Shown here: positions 33,641 to 42,274 of the stretch, in pieces
How positions within the stretch are numbered: position 1 is the first letter of the stretch
Layout of the letters: the number at the start of each line of letters is the position of its first letter
DNA from: CAZMNY01 sp964567745
Lineage (GTDB): Bacteria > Planctomycetota > Planctomycetia > Pirellulales > Pirellulaceae
Length of the DNA: 64,000 nucleotides
Reading direction: 5' to 3'
Assembly: GCA_964567745.1 (NCBI GenBank)
Contig: CAZMNY010000007.1
Span: forward strand, 124,001-188,000
Notes under the pieces: model-generated
Seen by the model: the letters and a program-made list of their open reading frames with translations, nothing else
The model's database searches: none
What the model was told of the DNA's origin: nothing
Position numbers and translations under genes: made by a program

Positions 33641-35988
33641 GATCTTTCGCCCTCCGATCGGTCCATCTGCGACAAAGTTGCTGTGGTTCGCCATCGCCGC
33701 AGTGATCCAGCGCAGGAAAAGGCGATCACGGTTGCGGAGAGTGTCGAGATGATGCCGCCGATCGCCATACCGGGCGGCGAGAAATCGAAGGCGACATCGT
33801 GTTGTCCCGCGTCCAAGGCAACGCAGCGAAGACCGATGTTGGCGGGCGACACAGTCGTTAAGTCGCCGTCCACGGTTGCTCGCCAACCTGGATAGTACGC
33901 GTCACTCAGCACCAAGTATCCAGGCGCTTCGAGTTCGGCCTTGATGACCACGCGGTTGGGTGAGCGAGCGATGACCTCGGCGGCTCGAAATGGCTGCCTT
34001 GAACCGGCGGGAAGCGTGTCGTCTCGCAACAAGACTTTTCGCCTTGGGTCGAGACGAGCCAAGGCGGCGTCTGCGCGATCGGAACCGAGCAGCTGTGCGT
34101 CGCCAAGCACGTAGGCTCGCGAGAAGGCGTCGGGATTACGATAGATCGCGTACGGAAACACGCGAGCCTCGCGACCCCGCAACACGACTTCCTCCTCGAC
34201 GTCGCCTCGCGCGACGAGCTCCCAACCCGCTAACTCACGGGGCTCTTTGTGTGACAAGATCACGTGCGTAACTCCGAGCATATCGAGCATCGGTTTACGA
34301 TAGACAGCCAGGTTCAGGGGCTCGAATCCAGTGATCTCTTGAGCAACGCTGGCGATTGGCGTAAGCGCGGCCATCGTTGCGAACGTCGCCGCCAGGGGAA
34401 CCGGTTCGTACCGGCGGAGTTTTTCGATGCCGGCGTTCCAGGCTTCGCGGTCTGAGAGCAGTTCCTGTCTAACAAGCACTCGGCCGACATGCGGCTCGTG
34501 GAGCAATGCAGCGGCAACGGGAGAATTTGTTCGAATGTTGTTTGCCGGAACCGTCGCCAACATTGCGTTGGCGTAGTACGTCAATTCGCCGGTGCAAACC
34601 AAAAACGCACCAATCGCTGCCCACTTTGCGACCGGCTTCCAAGTAACCAAGCCAATCGACGCGCAAATGGCGGCAACGCAAACGGCAGCCGCCGATAATT
34701 CGATTCCGCCGACCCGCCTGCCGGCCATGAACACGAATGCCAGAGCGGCGGTGCCGACAAGCAAAGGAGCCAATCGCCAACCGATGCGTTCCTGTGTGGA
34801 GCTGTTCTTCATTCGGTGCAGCACTGAGTCCCATCCCGCGCCGGCCAACATGGCGACCGCCAGCGAAGTAAAAAAGAGAGCTCGGCCTGGAGACCGAAAC
34901 AGCGAGATGCCGGGCACGTATCGGTGCATCGCTGGAAACAAGGGCGTGTCGCCGCCCATCGCGAACAAGAGCGAGACGGCGGCGATTAACAACCAGCGGA
35001 TTGATCGAGAACGGTTCCGCGCCATCGCAGCGCCTAGCGCCGCGAGCAGCAGCGGAGCGACGCCACAGCAGCAGAGCGTTTCCCAATAGTATTCACCTGG
35101 TCCGCGGTAACCAGTTGCGCCGCCCAGTGCAAACGGATTCAACAACTGAGCTAGGCTCTCGAATCCCGCGCTGATGCGACCCGCTGCCTCCGCGTTCATT
35201 CCCGAGGCCCTGACGCCAAACCTCGTGTAGACCCAGTTAGGACCGAGCTCGATGGCAACCAGACCAATCGTCGCGATCCCCGCCATCAACCAATTCTTGG
35301 CCAAGCCGAATCGAGCGGTCGCGCCGGCCGGCTTCGCCACAAAGTCCCCAACCACGAGGCAGCAAAGAATGAGAACCAGATAATATGCTTCTTGAACATG
35401 GCCGCAGAAAAACGCTGTGGACAGCACGAGCGACATGACCGCCCACGCGCCGCGCGTTCCCGATCGCAGATAGTCGTAGACAAGGAATGCCCATGGCGCC
35501 CAGGCGATGAGAAAGACTTGAGTTGAGTGGCCTTCGCCGGTCTGAGCGATGAGGAACGGCGCGGCTGCAAAACAGATTGCCGCAACCGTCGCGCCGGACC
35601 AACAAACGCCCTCACGCCGACTGAGAAAGTAAACTCCCAGTCCTGCGAACCAATGATGCGCGACGGTCATCCAGCTAATCCACGCGGCGACATCGGCGAA
35701 GAAAAACAACCAATGCGGCGGATAGAACAGCGCCGACTGCGGATTACCCAGCCACGGCGACCCGAGTAGGCCGCGTCCATGCCACAACGCGATGTCGCCT
35801 GACTTGGCAAACTCGTTCTTGATGACGCTTCGCGCCGCCAGCGTATGCGAGGTGACATCGTTGCGGCCGTCGCGCTGAACACCGACGAGCAGATCGCTCG
35901 GGTGTTGAGTCAGCTGGGAGAACAGCACGAGCGCGGCTAGGGCGAGAAGCCCCCCTGCGGCAAGATGTTCTCGTCGATTCGTGACCAT
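33637..35988 (-). CDS. YfhO-family polytopic membrane protein
   Basis: The 783-residue protein (MVTNRREHLAAGGLLALAAL) has about twelve membrane helices followed by a ~250-residue soluble C-terminal domain and one last helix (GMAIGGIISTLSATVIAF). The N-terminal part has LWHGRGLLGSPWLGNPQSALFYPPHWLFF, the NP-x-x-x-x-F-Y-P-P signature of YfhO and related GT-C-like proteins. The C-terminal domain ends LVLSDAYYPGWRATVDG, a strong YfhO hallmark. In Bacillus and Listeria, YfhO is the membrane glycosyltransferase acting with a GT2 enzyme (GtcA/GtrB systems) to decorate teichoic acids; this organism probably uses it on another envelope polymer. It heads a coupled three-gene operon. Confidence 0.88.
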   Translation of the reverse strand: MVTNRREHLAAGGLLALAALVLFSQLTQHPSDLLVGVQRDGRNDVTSHTLAARSVIKNEFAKSGDIALWHGRGLLGSPWLGNPQSALFYPPHWLFFFADVAAWISWMTVAHHWFAGLGVYFLSRREGVCWSGATVAAICFAAAPFLIAQTGEGHSTQVFLIAWAPWAFLVYDYLRSGTRGAWAVMSLVLSTAFFCGHVQEAYYLVLILCCLVVGDFVAKPAGATARFGLAKNWLMAGIATIGLVAIELGPNWVYTRFGVRASGMNAEAAGRISAGFESLAQLLNPFALGGATGYRGPGEYYWETLCCCGVAPLLLAALGAAMARNRSRSIRWLLIAAVSLLFAMGGDTPLFPAMHRYVPGISLFRSPGRALFFTSLAVAMLAGAGWDSVLHRMKNSSTQERIGWRLAPLLVGTAALAFVFMAGRRVGGIELSAAAVCVAAICASIGLVTWKPVAKWAAIGAFLVCTGELTYYANAMLATVPANNIRTNSPVAAALLHEPHVGRVLVRQELLSDREAWNAGIEKLRRYEPVPLAATFATMAALTPIASVAQEITGFEPLNLAVYRKPMLDMLGVTHVILSHKEPRELAGWELVARGDVEEEVVLRGREARVFPYAIYRNPDAFSRAYVLGDAQLLGSDRADAALARLDPRRKVLLRDDTLPAGSRQPFRAAEVIARSPNRVVIKAELEAPGYLVLSDAYYPGWRATVDGDLTTVSPANIGLRCVALDAGQHDVAFDFSPPGMAIGGIISTLSATVIAFSCAGSLRRWRTTATLSQMDRSEGERS

Positions 35989-36008
35989 GGAGATGTGCGT
36001 CGTTGAGT

Positions 36009-36085
36009 GAATGTCGCCTTTCGCTCCTCGCGAAAACTGCGCGACACCGTGGTAGCCGATTGTCGCCTTTCGCTTCGCGACGAAT
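36009..36085. repeat. Pair of short direct repeats
   Basis: TGTCGCCTTTCGCTCCTCGCGA starts at about 36009 and TGTCGCCTTTCGCTTCGCGA at about 36060, each followed by a GCGCGA element. They sit upstream of the YfhO-type gene in a spacer with no other gene. Such GCGAAAGGCGAC units look like dispersed planctomycete intergenic repeats. Confidence 0.45.
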
Positions 36086-36217
36086 GCGCGATATGGCAAA
36101 GGCAGTTTGACACATTTTCGCGGGGCGAAATGTTAAGTTGGCACGCACATTCGCCAGAGCGAAGCGCGACCGTCAGCGGGCTTTCTCAACTCGCGTGCTT
36201 TTTAACGCCGTATGGTC

Positions 36218-37228
36218 CTAAGGTTGATCGGTTTCGTCGGCAGGTTGGGCTGTCTGATCGGTTAGCTCAGCGACATTGCTCGTGCTCAAGATCCCATCTT
36301 CACTGTTCTCTTGAATGACAAAGCTTCTCAGTTCCATCACCGCCGGGGCGAGCAAGAGGATGTAAACGGGCGGCGCCAGGCAAAGCGCGACGGGCAGCAT
36401 CATTTGCACGGAAGTGCGGTTACCCTTGGCTTCCGCCCGCTGCCGGAAGCTGCGGCGAATGCCGTCGGCAAAGTCACGTAGGGCGGATGCGACGTTGGCG
36501 CCGAGGCTTTCGGTTTGAGCCACGATCGCCGCGAGCGTTTGTACTTCCGGAACGTCGATCCGCTTGGCGAATTGTTCCAGCGAGTGTTCCAACGAATGGG
36601 CGTCCGCTTGTCGGCGAATGATCCCCAGCTCCATGCACAGATCCGGATGCGACTGATGTAGCTCCGACCCCACACGCTCCATCGCCAAGTTGAGCGACAG
36701 TCCGCCGGTCATGCACATCGTGATCATGTCGAGTCCGTCAGGCAATTGCGTCTGGATCCGCTGCACGCGATTCTTAGCTTTGGATTGCAGAATCATTCGA
36801 GGCAGCGCGTAGGTAAGCACCAGGAATACGGCTCCGACGCTGGCGATTGGAACGCTGTAGTCGGTGACCGGATCAAAGCTGATGATCAGCACCAACATGG
36901 TGAGAATGATGACGCCGACACACATGACGTTGCGAATCGCTAGGAACTCTTGCGCGGCCATGTGGTGGTAATAGCCGGCTTGCCTGACTTCGCGCTGAAT
37001 CTTAGTCCACGTGCCTTCGAGCACGGGTGCCAAGTTTGCGAGCCCGCGCGTCAATACACCAAAGACAAGATGCCGACGATGGGGCCCGTCTTCCGCGCGT
37101 CGTCGACCGAGCCGAATCGCCAGCCAGCCGAAGGCGATCGCCAACAAGGCAATCGCGACGAAGGCGATGACGGGTAGCCACGGCCTCAGTTGCGTCGCGT
37201 CGCGGGTTAGCTGTTCAAGGAACGACAT
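36218..37228 (-). CDS. tadC: Tad pilus inner-membrane platform protein TadC
   Basis: The 336-residue protein belongs to the type II secretion F family: an N-terminal helix (WLPVIAFVAIALLAIAFGWLAIRL), two central helices, the conserved cytoplasmic domain LPDGLDMITMCMTGGLSLNLAMERVGSEL and QFAKRIDVPEVQTLAAIVAQTESLGANVASALRDFADGIR, and a terminal helix (MLPVALCLAPPVYILLLAPAVMEL). With TadB it forms the membrane platform on which the CpaF ATPase acts to assemble Flp pili. It is last in the pilus operon. The acidic C-terminal tail (EDGILSTSNVAELTDQTAQP) is longer than usual. Confidence 0.9.
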   Translation of the reverse strand: MSFLEQLTRDATQLRPWLPVIAFVAIALLAIAFGWLAIRLGRRRAEDGPHRRHLVFGVLTRGLANLAPVLEGTWTKIQREVRQAGYYHHMAAQEFLAIRNVMCVGVIILTMLVLIISFDPVTDYSVPIASVGAVFLVLTYALPRMILQSKAKNRVQRIQTQLPDGLDMITMCMTGGLSLNLAMERVGSELHQSHPDLCMELGIIRRQADAHSLEHSLEQFAKRIDVPEVQTLAAIVAQTESLGANVASALRDFADGIRRSFRQRAEAKGNRTSVQMMLPVALCLAPPVYILLLAPAVMELRSFVIQENSEDGILSTSNVAELTDQTAQPADETDQP

Positions 37229-37301
37229 GACTATCTACTCGGTATCGTCGGGTAGTGTTGTGGACGTAGTGAGAAACTCGATCATGCGAACGGCGAGAAG
37301 G

Positions 37302-38231
37302 TCACAGTTCACTCTTCAACATATTCCAAATCCAAATCAGGCCGATTGCCTCCAATACGATGGCGGTTAGCAACATCGATTGGCCAAACGGCGAGGTAAA
37401 CAATTTGCCGATATAGTCCGACTGAAAAATGAACATATAGGCGAACAGGAAGAGCCCTGCCAGCGAGACGAGCATCGCCGAAAACCGGCCAGCCGCCGTC
37501 GTCGCTCGCAACTGACTTCGGTAACTCAACCGGTCGCGAATCACAAGCGCCATTCGTTCCAGCGTTTCGGCCAAATTGCCGCCAGCGGTTCGGTGGACGG
37601 ACAGCGTGGTCGCGAGGATTTGCACCTCAACCGTTCGAACGCGAAAGGCCAGAGCTCGCATCACTGCTTTCAGCGACAACCCCATTTGCAACTGGTGCGA
37701 ACAACGTCGAAACTCTTTGCTGAGCGGTTCGGGCGCCTTCCGTCCCAACAACTCGATCGACTGGTCAAGACTCTGCCCCGCACGGACTGCTCGGGCGAGC
37801 AGATCGACGACGCCAGGCAACTGGTTTTGAATTTGTTTGATTCGCTTAGAGCGACAATGGATGAAGTAGGGAATCGGCAACAGCATCCCTAATCCGAACC
37901 CTGCGGCTGCCGCCAACGGATGTTGCGACCAGATGAAGAGCGCTCCACCCAACGCCGCCCCTGAGGCGACCATTATTAACAGGCCGGCTATCGGCGAAGC
38001 CGCATCGGACTCAACGACCAAACGCTGAAATGAATAGTCCAGCTGACTAATCGGCCCCGTTGGGCGTTGATCGTGACGCGCCAGCGGTAGACGGCCCAAG
38101 ACCGCACCCGTTCCGCCTCGGCCAAACAACACATCGCGAGCGAACATGTACGCGCCGGCAATGGTAAATGCGATGCCAACAAAGCAGATTAGTGCGATCA
38201 GGTTCGGGTCCACGACGGCTGTCCTTCCCAC
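37302..38231 (-). CDS. tadB: Tad pilus inner-membrane platform protein TadB
   Basis: The 309-residue type II secretion F-family protein starts with GTG at 38231 (MGRTAVVDPNLIALICFVG); a GTG seven codons later is also possible. It has an N-terminal helix, helices near 90-125, the F domain NQLPGVVDLLARAVRAGQSLDQSIELLG...EFRRCSHQLQMGLSLKAVMRALAFRV...ILATTLSVHRTAGGNLAETLERMALVIRDR, and two terminal helices. It is paralogous to the downstream TadC and acts as its partner. The gap to the TadC gene is 73 bases. Confidence 0.9.
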   Translation of the reverse strand: MGRTAVVDPNLIALICFVGIAFTIAGAYMFARDVLFGRGGTGAVLGRLPLARHDQRPTGPISQLDYSFQRLVVESDAASPIAGLLIMVASGAALGGALFIWSQHPLAAAAGFGLGMLLPIPYFIHCRSKRIKQIQNQLPGVVDLLARAVRAGQSLDQSIELLGRKAPEPLSKEFRRCSHQLQMGLSLKAVMRALAFRVRTVEVQILATTLSVHRTAGGNLAETLERMALVIRDRLSYRSQLRATTAAGRFSAMLVSLAGLFLFAYMFIFQSDYIGKLFTSPFGQSMLLTAIVLEAIGLIWIWNMLKSEL

Positions 38232-38308
38232 ATTGCCTTTTGTTTTTCTTCGTTACAGAGTCGAGTCGCTTCAACGTCGACTCAAGTGCTGCTCGATTGA
38301 GTCGAGGC

Positions 38309-39628
38309 TCAATACTTGCCCGCCGCAAACAACGAGTCCGGCAAGTCGCATCCCTCGGACCTCATACGAGCCAGACATGCCGGCTTGTAACCCGTCGCGT
38401 AGAAATGTCCCTCGGCTCGCCCTTCGTCGTCCAAGCCGGTTTGCTCGAAACCAAACACATCTTCCATCACGTAATCGCCGTTCTTGACCTCGACAATCTC
38501 CGAGATTCGCATCACGCGGCGAATCCCTCCTTTGAGCCGCGAGAGATGAACCACCAATCGAATCCCCGCGGCGATGTACTGACGCACGACCGTCGTCGGC
38601 AACTCGAAGCCGGTCATCGCGACCATCATTTCGAGTCGAGCCAGGGCGTCTTGCGTATCGTTGGCGTGAATCGTCGTCAGCGATCCTTCATGGCCTGTGT
38701 TCATTGCCTGCAGCATGTCGAGTGACTCGCTGCCGCGAACTTCGCCCACCAGAATCCGATCCGGCCGCATCCGCAAACTGTTGCGAACCAACTCGCGTTG
38801 CGTGACCTCTCCTGAGCCCTCGGTGTTTGCGACGCGAGTTTCCAGTGGGATCACGTGGTCGTGTTGCAGAATCAGTTCTGCCGAGTCCTCAATCGTGACC
38901 AAGCGTTCGTGAGCTGGAATGAACGCCGACATTGCGTTGAGCAGAGTTGTCTTGCCCGCGCCGGTACCGCCCGAAATGAGGAAGCTCATACGCGATTCGA
39001 CTGCGGCCGAGAGAAACTGAGCCATCTCAGGGCGAATCGAGTTGTTGTTGGTTAGGTCGTCGGCGTCGAGCGGCTTGGCGCCGAATCGACGAATCGACAT
39101 GGTTGGCCCGCGCAGCGCGAGCGGTGGTACGACCGCGTTGATTCGTGACCCATCTGGAAGTCGAGCATCGACCATGGGAGTCACTTCATCGATTCGCCGG
39201 CCGATTCGCGATACGACTCGCTGAATCACTCGCATGACGTGATCGTTGTCAGAGAAGATGATGTCGGTCGGCTCCAATTGGCCATTTCGCTCGACAAAAA
39301 CTTCTTCGGGCCCGTTGACCAAAATGTCGGAGATGGTGGGGTCGTCCATCAGACGCTCAAGCGGCCCCATTCCGAAGACTTCGTCCATCAGCTCGTCGAC
39401 CATTCGCTTGCGGTCGGTTCCGTTGAGCTCGGAGGCCTGCGAACGGCAAAACTCCGTTGCGACCGCGCGTACTTCCGGCTCGAGTTGAGCTTGGTCAATT
39501 GTGCCGATGATGGAGAGATCGAGCGACTCGATCAGGTCCTCGTGAATGTCGGACTTGAGCGCTTGAAAATTCTGCTCAGCTGAATCAACCGATCGCGGCT
39601 CGGGCAGAGTCTTATTGGCTTGAATCAT
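38309..39628 (-). CDS. cpaF: CpaF/TadA pilus-assembly ATPase
   Basis: The 439-residue GspE/PulE-type secretion ATPase powers Flp pilus extension. An N-terminal helical domain precedes DEVFGMGPLERLMDDPTISDILVNGPEEVFVERNGQL, then Walker A SGGTGAGKTTLLNAM, the Asp box VTIEDSAELILQHDHVIPLETR, Walker B-like RMRPDRILVGEVRGSESLDMLQAMNTGHEGSLTTIHANDTQDAL, and HLSRLKGGIRRVMRISEI. Length and motif order match CpaF (Caulobacter) / TadA (Aggregatibacter). It stands between CpaB upstream and TadB downstream on the same strand; no TadZ/CpaE lies before it. Confidence 0.93.
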   Translation of the reverse strand: MIQANKTLPEPRSVDSAEQNFQALKSDIHEDLIESLDLSIIGTIDQAQLEPEVRAVATEFCRSQASELNGTDRKRMVDELMDEVFGMGPLERLMDDPTISDILVNGPEEVFVERNGQLEPTDIIFSDNDHVMRVIQRVVSRIGRRIDEVTPMVDARLPDGSRINAVVPPLALRGPTMSIRRFGAKPLDADDLTNNNSIRPEMAQFLSAAVESRMSFLISGGTGAGKTTLLNAMSAFIPAHERLVTIEDSAELILQHDHVIPLETRVANTEGSGEVTQRELVRNSLRMRPDRILVGEVRGSESLDMLQAMNTGHEGSLTTIHANDTQDALARLEMMVAMTGFELPTTVVRQYIAAGIRLVVHLSRLKGGIRRVMRISEIVEVKNGDYVMEDVFGFEQTGLDDEGRAEGHFYATGYKPACLARMRSEGCDLPDSLFAAGKY

Positions 39629-39755
39629 AGCGGCGCTTGTTCAATGGGTTTGCGAGAATGAAAATCTGAAGTGACTTGCACCGCCCGAATTTCGGGCAGT
39701 CGAACAGTGCGTTATCGACTGAGCATCTGGGATTGGCCAGACATTTGACAACACA

Positions 39756-40751
39756 CTAGGGGCCGCCGACGGCGACGGGATCGCCAGCAGGCTTCTCGAT
39801 GGCGCTCTTAGCGCCGACTTCGTTTCCTTGTTTAACCTTCGCTGCGCCAACCTTCCCGGCTTCTCCGTTTGCCGCGTCCTTTGCCGCTTTGGCGATCGGC
39901 GCGACGGCTCGAGCCGTTCGGTCTCGGCTTGGGCGGGCAAACTGAATGGCCGTCTTCGACGAACCGCGGTAGATTTCGGCTTTGAACGGTTCCTGCCGTT
40001 TGGGAAGGTTCAGCAATTCGTCCAACGTTTGCGGTTCGGTGCTTGTCGTCGCGAGCGAGTCGTCGTTCGGGTTACGGAGGGCCAGCGAAAACGCGCCTTT
40101 GTTCTCAGCAATCTTGAGCGCGTTGGCTTGCGTTGCTGAGACCGCCAATGTGACTGTCGCCACATTCTTGCCGTGGGCGCCGGCAGTCAAGGTGCGATTG
40201 AGCGCGAGGACTTCGACTCCCTCGACGAGAGTGACTGTTGTTTCGGGATAGTCTTCCGATTCCTCTGTTCGAAAGAGCACGTCAACCATCGACTCGGGGG
40301 AAGCGAAACCGTTGATTGCGGCGGCACCTTCGGCGTGAATCGTGACCGCTCGCAGACCAGGCTTGAGACGCTCGGCCACACTTGGTCCCGAACCCTCCGG
40401 ATAGAAATCGCCGGGAGCGAACGTCGAGTTCTTGGTCAGTGCGACCTTGAGCGTTCGGCCGATAATCTGGCCAGCGTCCTGCATGAACATGGCGGGAAGA
40501 TCGTACCGCTTCTTTAATTGCTCCATCGTCCCCGAGACGATAATTACATCGCCCATAGCGACCTTGCGACCCGGCTCCAATTCCGTGGCCACAAGCGGAA
40601 GACGGTGAATCTGAGGCCCTGGTTCAGGTGCCGGCTCAACTGGCGGCGTCGGCTTTTCAGCCATTTGACGTTGGACGGCATAGGCGCCAACTAGCCCGAA
40701 CAGGATGGCGAAGATCACGACGATCAAAGTTCCCGGTGCAATACGCGACAC
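39756..40751 (-). CDS. cpaB: Flp pilus assembly protein CpaB
   Basis: The 331-residue protein starts with GTG at 40751, preceded by AGGAGA. It has an N-terminal membrane helix (LIVVIFAILFGLVGAYAVQ) followed by Pro-rich sequence and the SAF-like domain LVATELEPGRKVAMGDVIIVSGTMEQ and GRTLKVALTKNSTFAPGDFYP. The CpaB/RcpC domain continues RLKPGLRAVTIHAEGAAAINGFASPESMVDVLF...VEVLALNRTL...TVTLAVSATQANALKIAENKGAFSLALRNPNDD. CpaB is the periplasmic component thought to position the pilus secretin. The basic Ala/Lys-rich C-terminal tail (ARAVAPIAKAAKDAANGEAG) is an addition. No secretin (CpaC/RcpA) gene is present next to it. Confidence 0.9.
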   Translation of the reverse strand: MSRIAPGTLIVVIFAILFGLVGAYAVQRQMAEKPTPPVEPAPEPGPQIHRLPLVATELEPGRKVAMGDVIIVSGTMEQLKKRYDLPAMFMQDAGQIIGRTLKVALTKNSTFAPGDFYPEGSGPSVAERLKPGLRAVTIHAEGAAAINGFASPESMVDVLFRTEESEDYPETTVTLVEGVEVLALNRTLTAGAHGKNVATVTLAVSATQANALKIAENKGAFSLALRNPNDDSLATTSTEPQTLDELLNLPKRQEPFKAEIYRGSSKTAIQFARPSRDRTARAVAPIAKAAKDAANGEAGKVGAAKVKQGNEVGAKSAIEKPAGDPVAVGGP

Positions 40752-40771
40752 GATGATTCTCCTGCGACACG

Positions 40772-41320
40772 TTAGTGTTTCGCGATGACTTGATACGCCA
40801 ACACCAGCCAGACGCTCAACGCTACTGGCAAAGCGTAGGGAAGGAGTCGCCGCTTCTGTTTCTGATGAAGTCGAGCTTCCTCGCTCTGTTTTCCTGTCGT
40901 TTTCATGTCGCGTCCTTGCAAACCATGACGCCGTTTGACGTGCTTAACGCCGTGTTTTGCCGCTAAGACTGTCATCATCAAAATGCTGCCGAGCACGGCA
41001 AAACACGTGCTGAGCAGAAAAACTGCGAACGTCATACGCCAGCCCATCCAAGCGCCGACGGCACCCATCAGCTTGACGTCTCCGCCGCCGCCGCCGCCTA
41101 TCAGCCACAGCACGAGCAAAATGCTGAAGCCGACCGCGAAGCCAGCGAGCGATCCGCCCAGGCCAACGAGTCCGCCTGTTACGGTGTGGAACACAAGGGC
41201 CGCGACGAACGCGGACACGGTCAACCAATTCGGAAGCCGCCTGGTGCGCACGTCGATCACCGCCGCCGTCAAGGTGAACACGACAACACAAGCAATCAAC
41301 ATTATCTGGGCCGTTTCCAT
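40772..41320 (-). CDS. tadV: Prepilin peptidase of the Tad system (A24 family)
   Basis: The 182-residue membrane protein begins METAQIMLIACVVVFTLTAAVIDVRTRRLPNWLTVS and has about five helices. The first catalytic Asp is in AAVIDVRTRRLPNW and the second in the GGGGDVKLMGAVGAWMGW (G-x-G-D) motif, diagnostic for A24 aspartic prepilin peptidases. It lacks the N-methyltransferase domain of PilD, like CpaA/TadV. It would process the Flp-type pilin encoded upstream. ATG at 41320 is preferred to the GTG two codons earlier (41326). A tail of basic residues (RRHGLQGRDMKTTGKQSEEARLHQKQ) precedes the final helix. Confidence 0.9.
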   Translation of the reverse strand: METAQIMLIACVVVFTLTAAVIDVRTRRLPNWLTVSAFVAALVFHTVTGGLVGLGGSLAGFAVGFSILLVLWLIGGGGGGDVKLMGAVGAWMGWRMTFAVFLLSTCFAVLGSILMMTVLAAKHGVKHVKRRHGLQGRDMKTTGKQSEEARLHQKQKRRLLPYALPVALSVWLVLAYQVIAKH

Positions 41321-41595
41321 TTCCACTCGCTAGGCCTACAGCTACGCATGGCTCGCGGCACAATCGCTTAGTTGCGACAGACCGGCACCTATCGGCTGTC
41401 ATTGCAGAAGCCGTGCCATCATTGCGAAAACCCCTGTTACCACACTTTGGGCGGCAAATAGGCGTTGGTCGGGTCGGCCGGGTGTTAACAAACGGCAACA
41501 CGGCGCTTCGGCGCTGCAACGCTGCCAGACATCGGATGCGGCGCCGAAATGCACCGTCGAATAGTCCAGGCGACGAAGGAGAAAGAGACGCCAAG

Positions 41596-41632
41596 AAAAA
41601 GAAAATGACGACCCGAAGATCGCCATTTTCAA
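41596..41632 (-). terminator. Intrinsic terminator after the pilin gene
   Basis: On the minus strand GAAAATGGCGA / TCGTCATTTTC (plus 41603-41632) forms a stem with loop TCTTCGGG, followed by TTTTTC. It lies about 20 bases downstream of the pilin stop. The 41327-41652 spacer otherwise holds only a short GGCGCTTCGGCGC hairpin (about 41502) and no gene I can support. It likely lowers transcription of the rest of the pilus operon relative to the pilin. Confidence 0.7.
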
Positions 41633-41652
41633 ACTAAAATCGTCGTTAGACG

Positions 41653-41988
41653 CTATTCAACATCCGTCGCGTCAACCGCAACGTCGATGCACTGAGCTTC
41701 GTTGCCGGCGTCGCTGTTGTTGTTAGCATCAACGTCGCACTCGTCTTCGGTGTCAGTGAACAAGCTGCCAGCGGTGCTACTATGGTGACCGGTAATGGCG
41801 CTAAACGAATAGCTCTGGTTGATCTCGGAGATCGCGTCGGCGACGTCGCCCAATTCTTGGACGAGCTGTTCGCGAACGGTGGCCAAACCGACCAAAAGGC
41901 CGATGACCAACACGGTTGCGATCAAAACGAGTTCGGACGAAACGATGAAACCAGCTTCATCGCTCCACAAACGTTGCAACAACATCAT
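41653..41988 (-). CDS. Short Flp-type pilin-like protein
   Basis: The 111-residue protein starts MMLLQRLWSDEAGFIVSSELVLIATVLVIGLLVGLATVREQLVQELGDV. The WSDEAGF-IVSSELVLIAT arrangement resembles the G-x-x-x-x-E hydrophobic region of Flp prepilins, with a very short basic leader ahead of the cleavage region. QELGDVADAISEINQSYSFSAITGHHSSTAGS is a conserved planctomycete stretch, and the acidic tail has two Cys (DEC...AQC) that could bridge. GAGGAG upstream of ATG 41988 sets the start (SD spacing 7), so a longer GTG frame to 42003 is unlikely. It heads the Tad operon and has its own terminator, as pilin genes often do. The spacer 42004-42274 shows only the leader region. Confidence 0.8.
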   Translation of the reverse strand: MMLLQRLWSDEAGFIVSSELVLIATVLVIGLLVGLATVREQLVQELGDVADAISEINQSYSFSAITGHHSSTAGSLFTDTEDECDVDANNNSDAGNEAQCIDVAVDATDVE

Positions 41989-42274
41989 GTAGAAGCTCCT
42001 CACACTAGGTGTAAATCAAGTGGCACCAACCCTTCTCCTTTAGGCCCAAAAGAGGGGAAGGCTGGAAAACGCATTCCGTCGCACCACTACAGCACGCGGC
42101 GCGCCGAGGCGGAATAATCTGCACAACCGGAATAACTAAACCACTCAACCTGCGGTATCTAGCCAACTTAGCTAAACGACCTGGGTCGTGATTTCCTTAG
42201 ATCGCGAGCGGCAGCGCTAACGTTTATTAACGACTTGTTATCGCAGATGTTTCCGAATCGAAGCGGTTGCGCGA

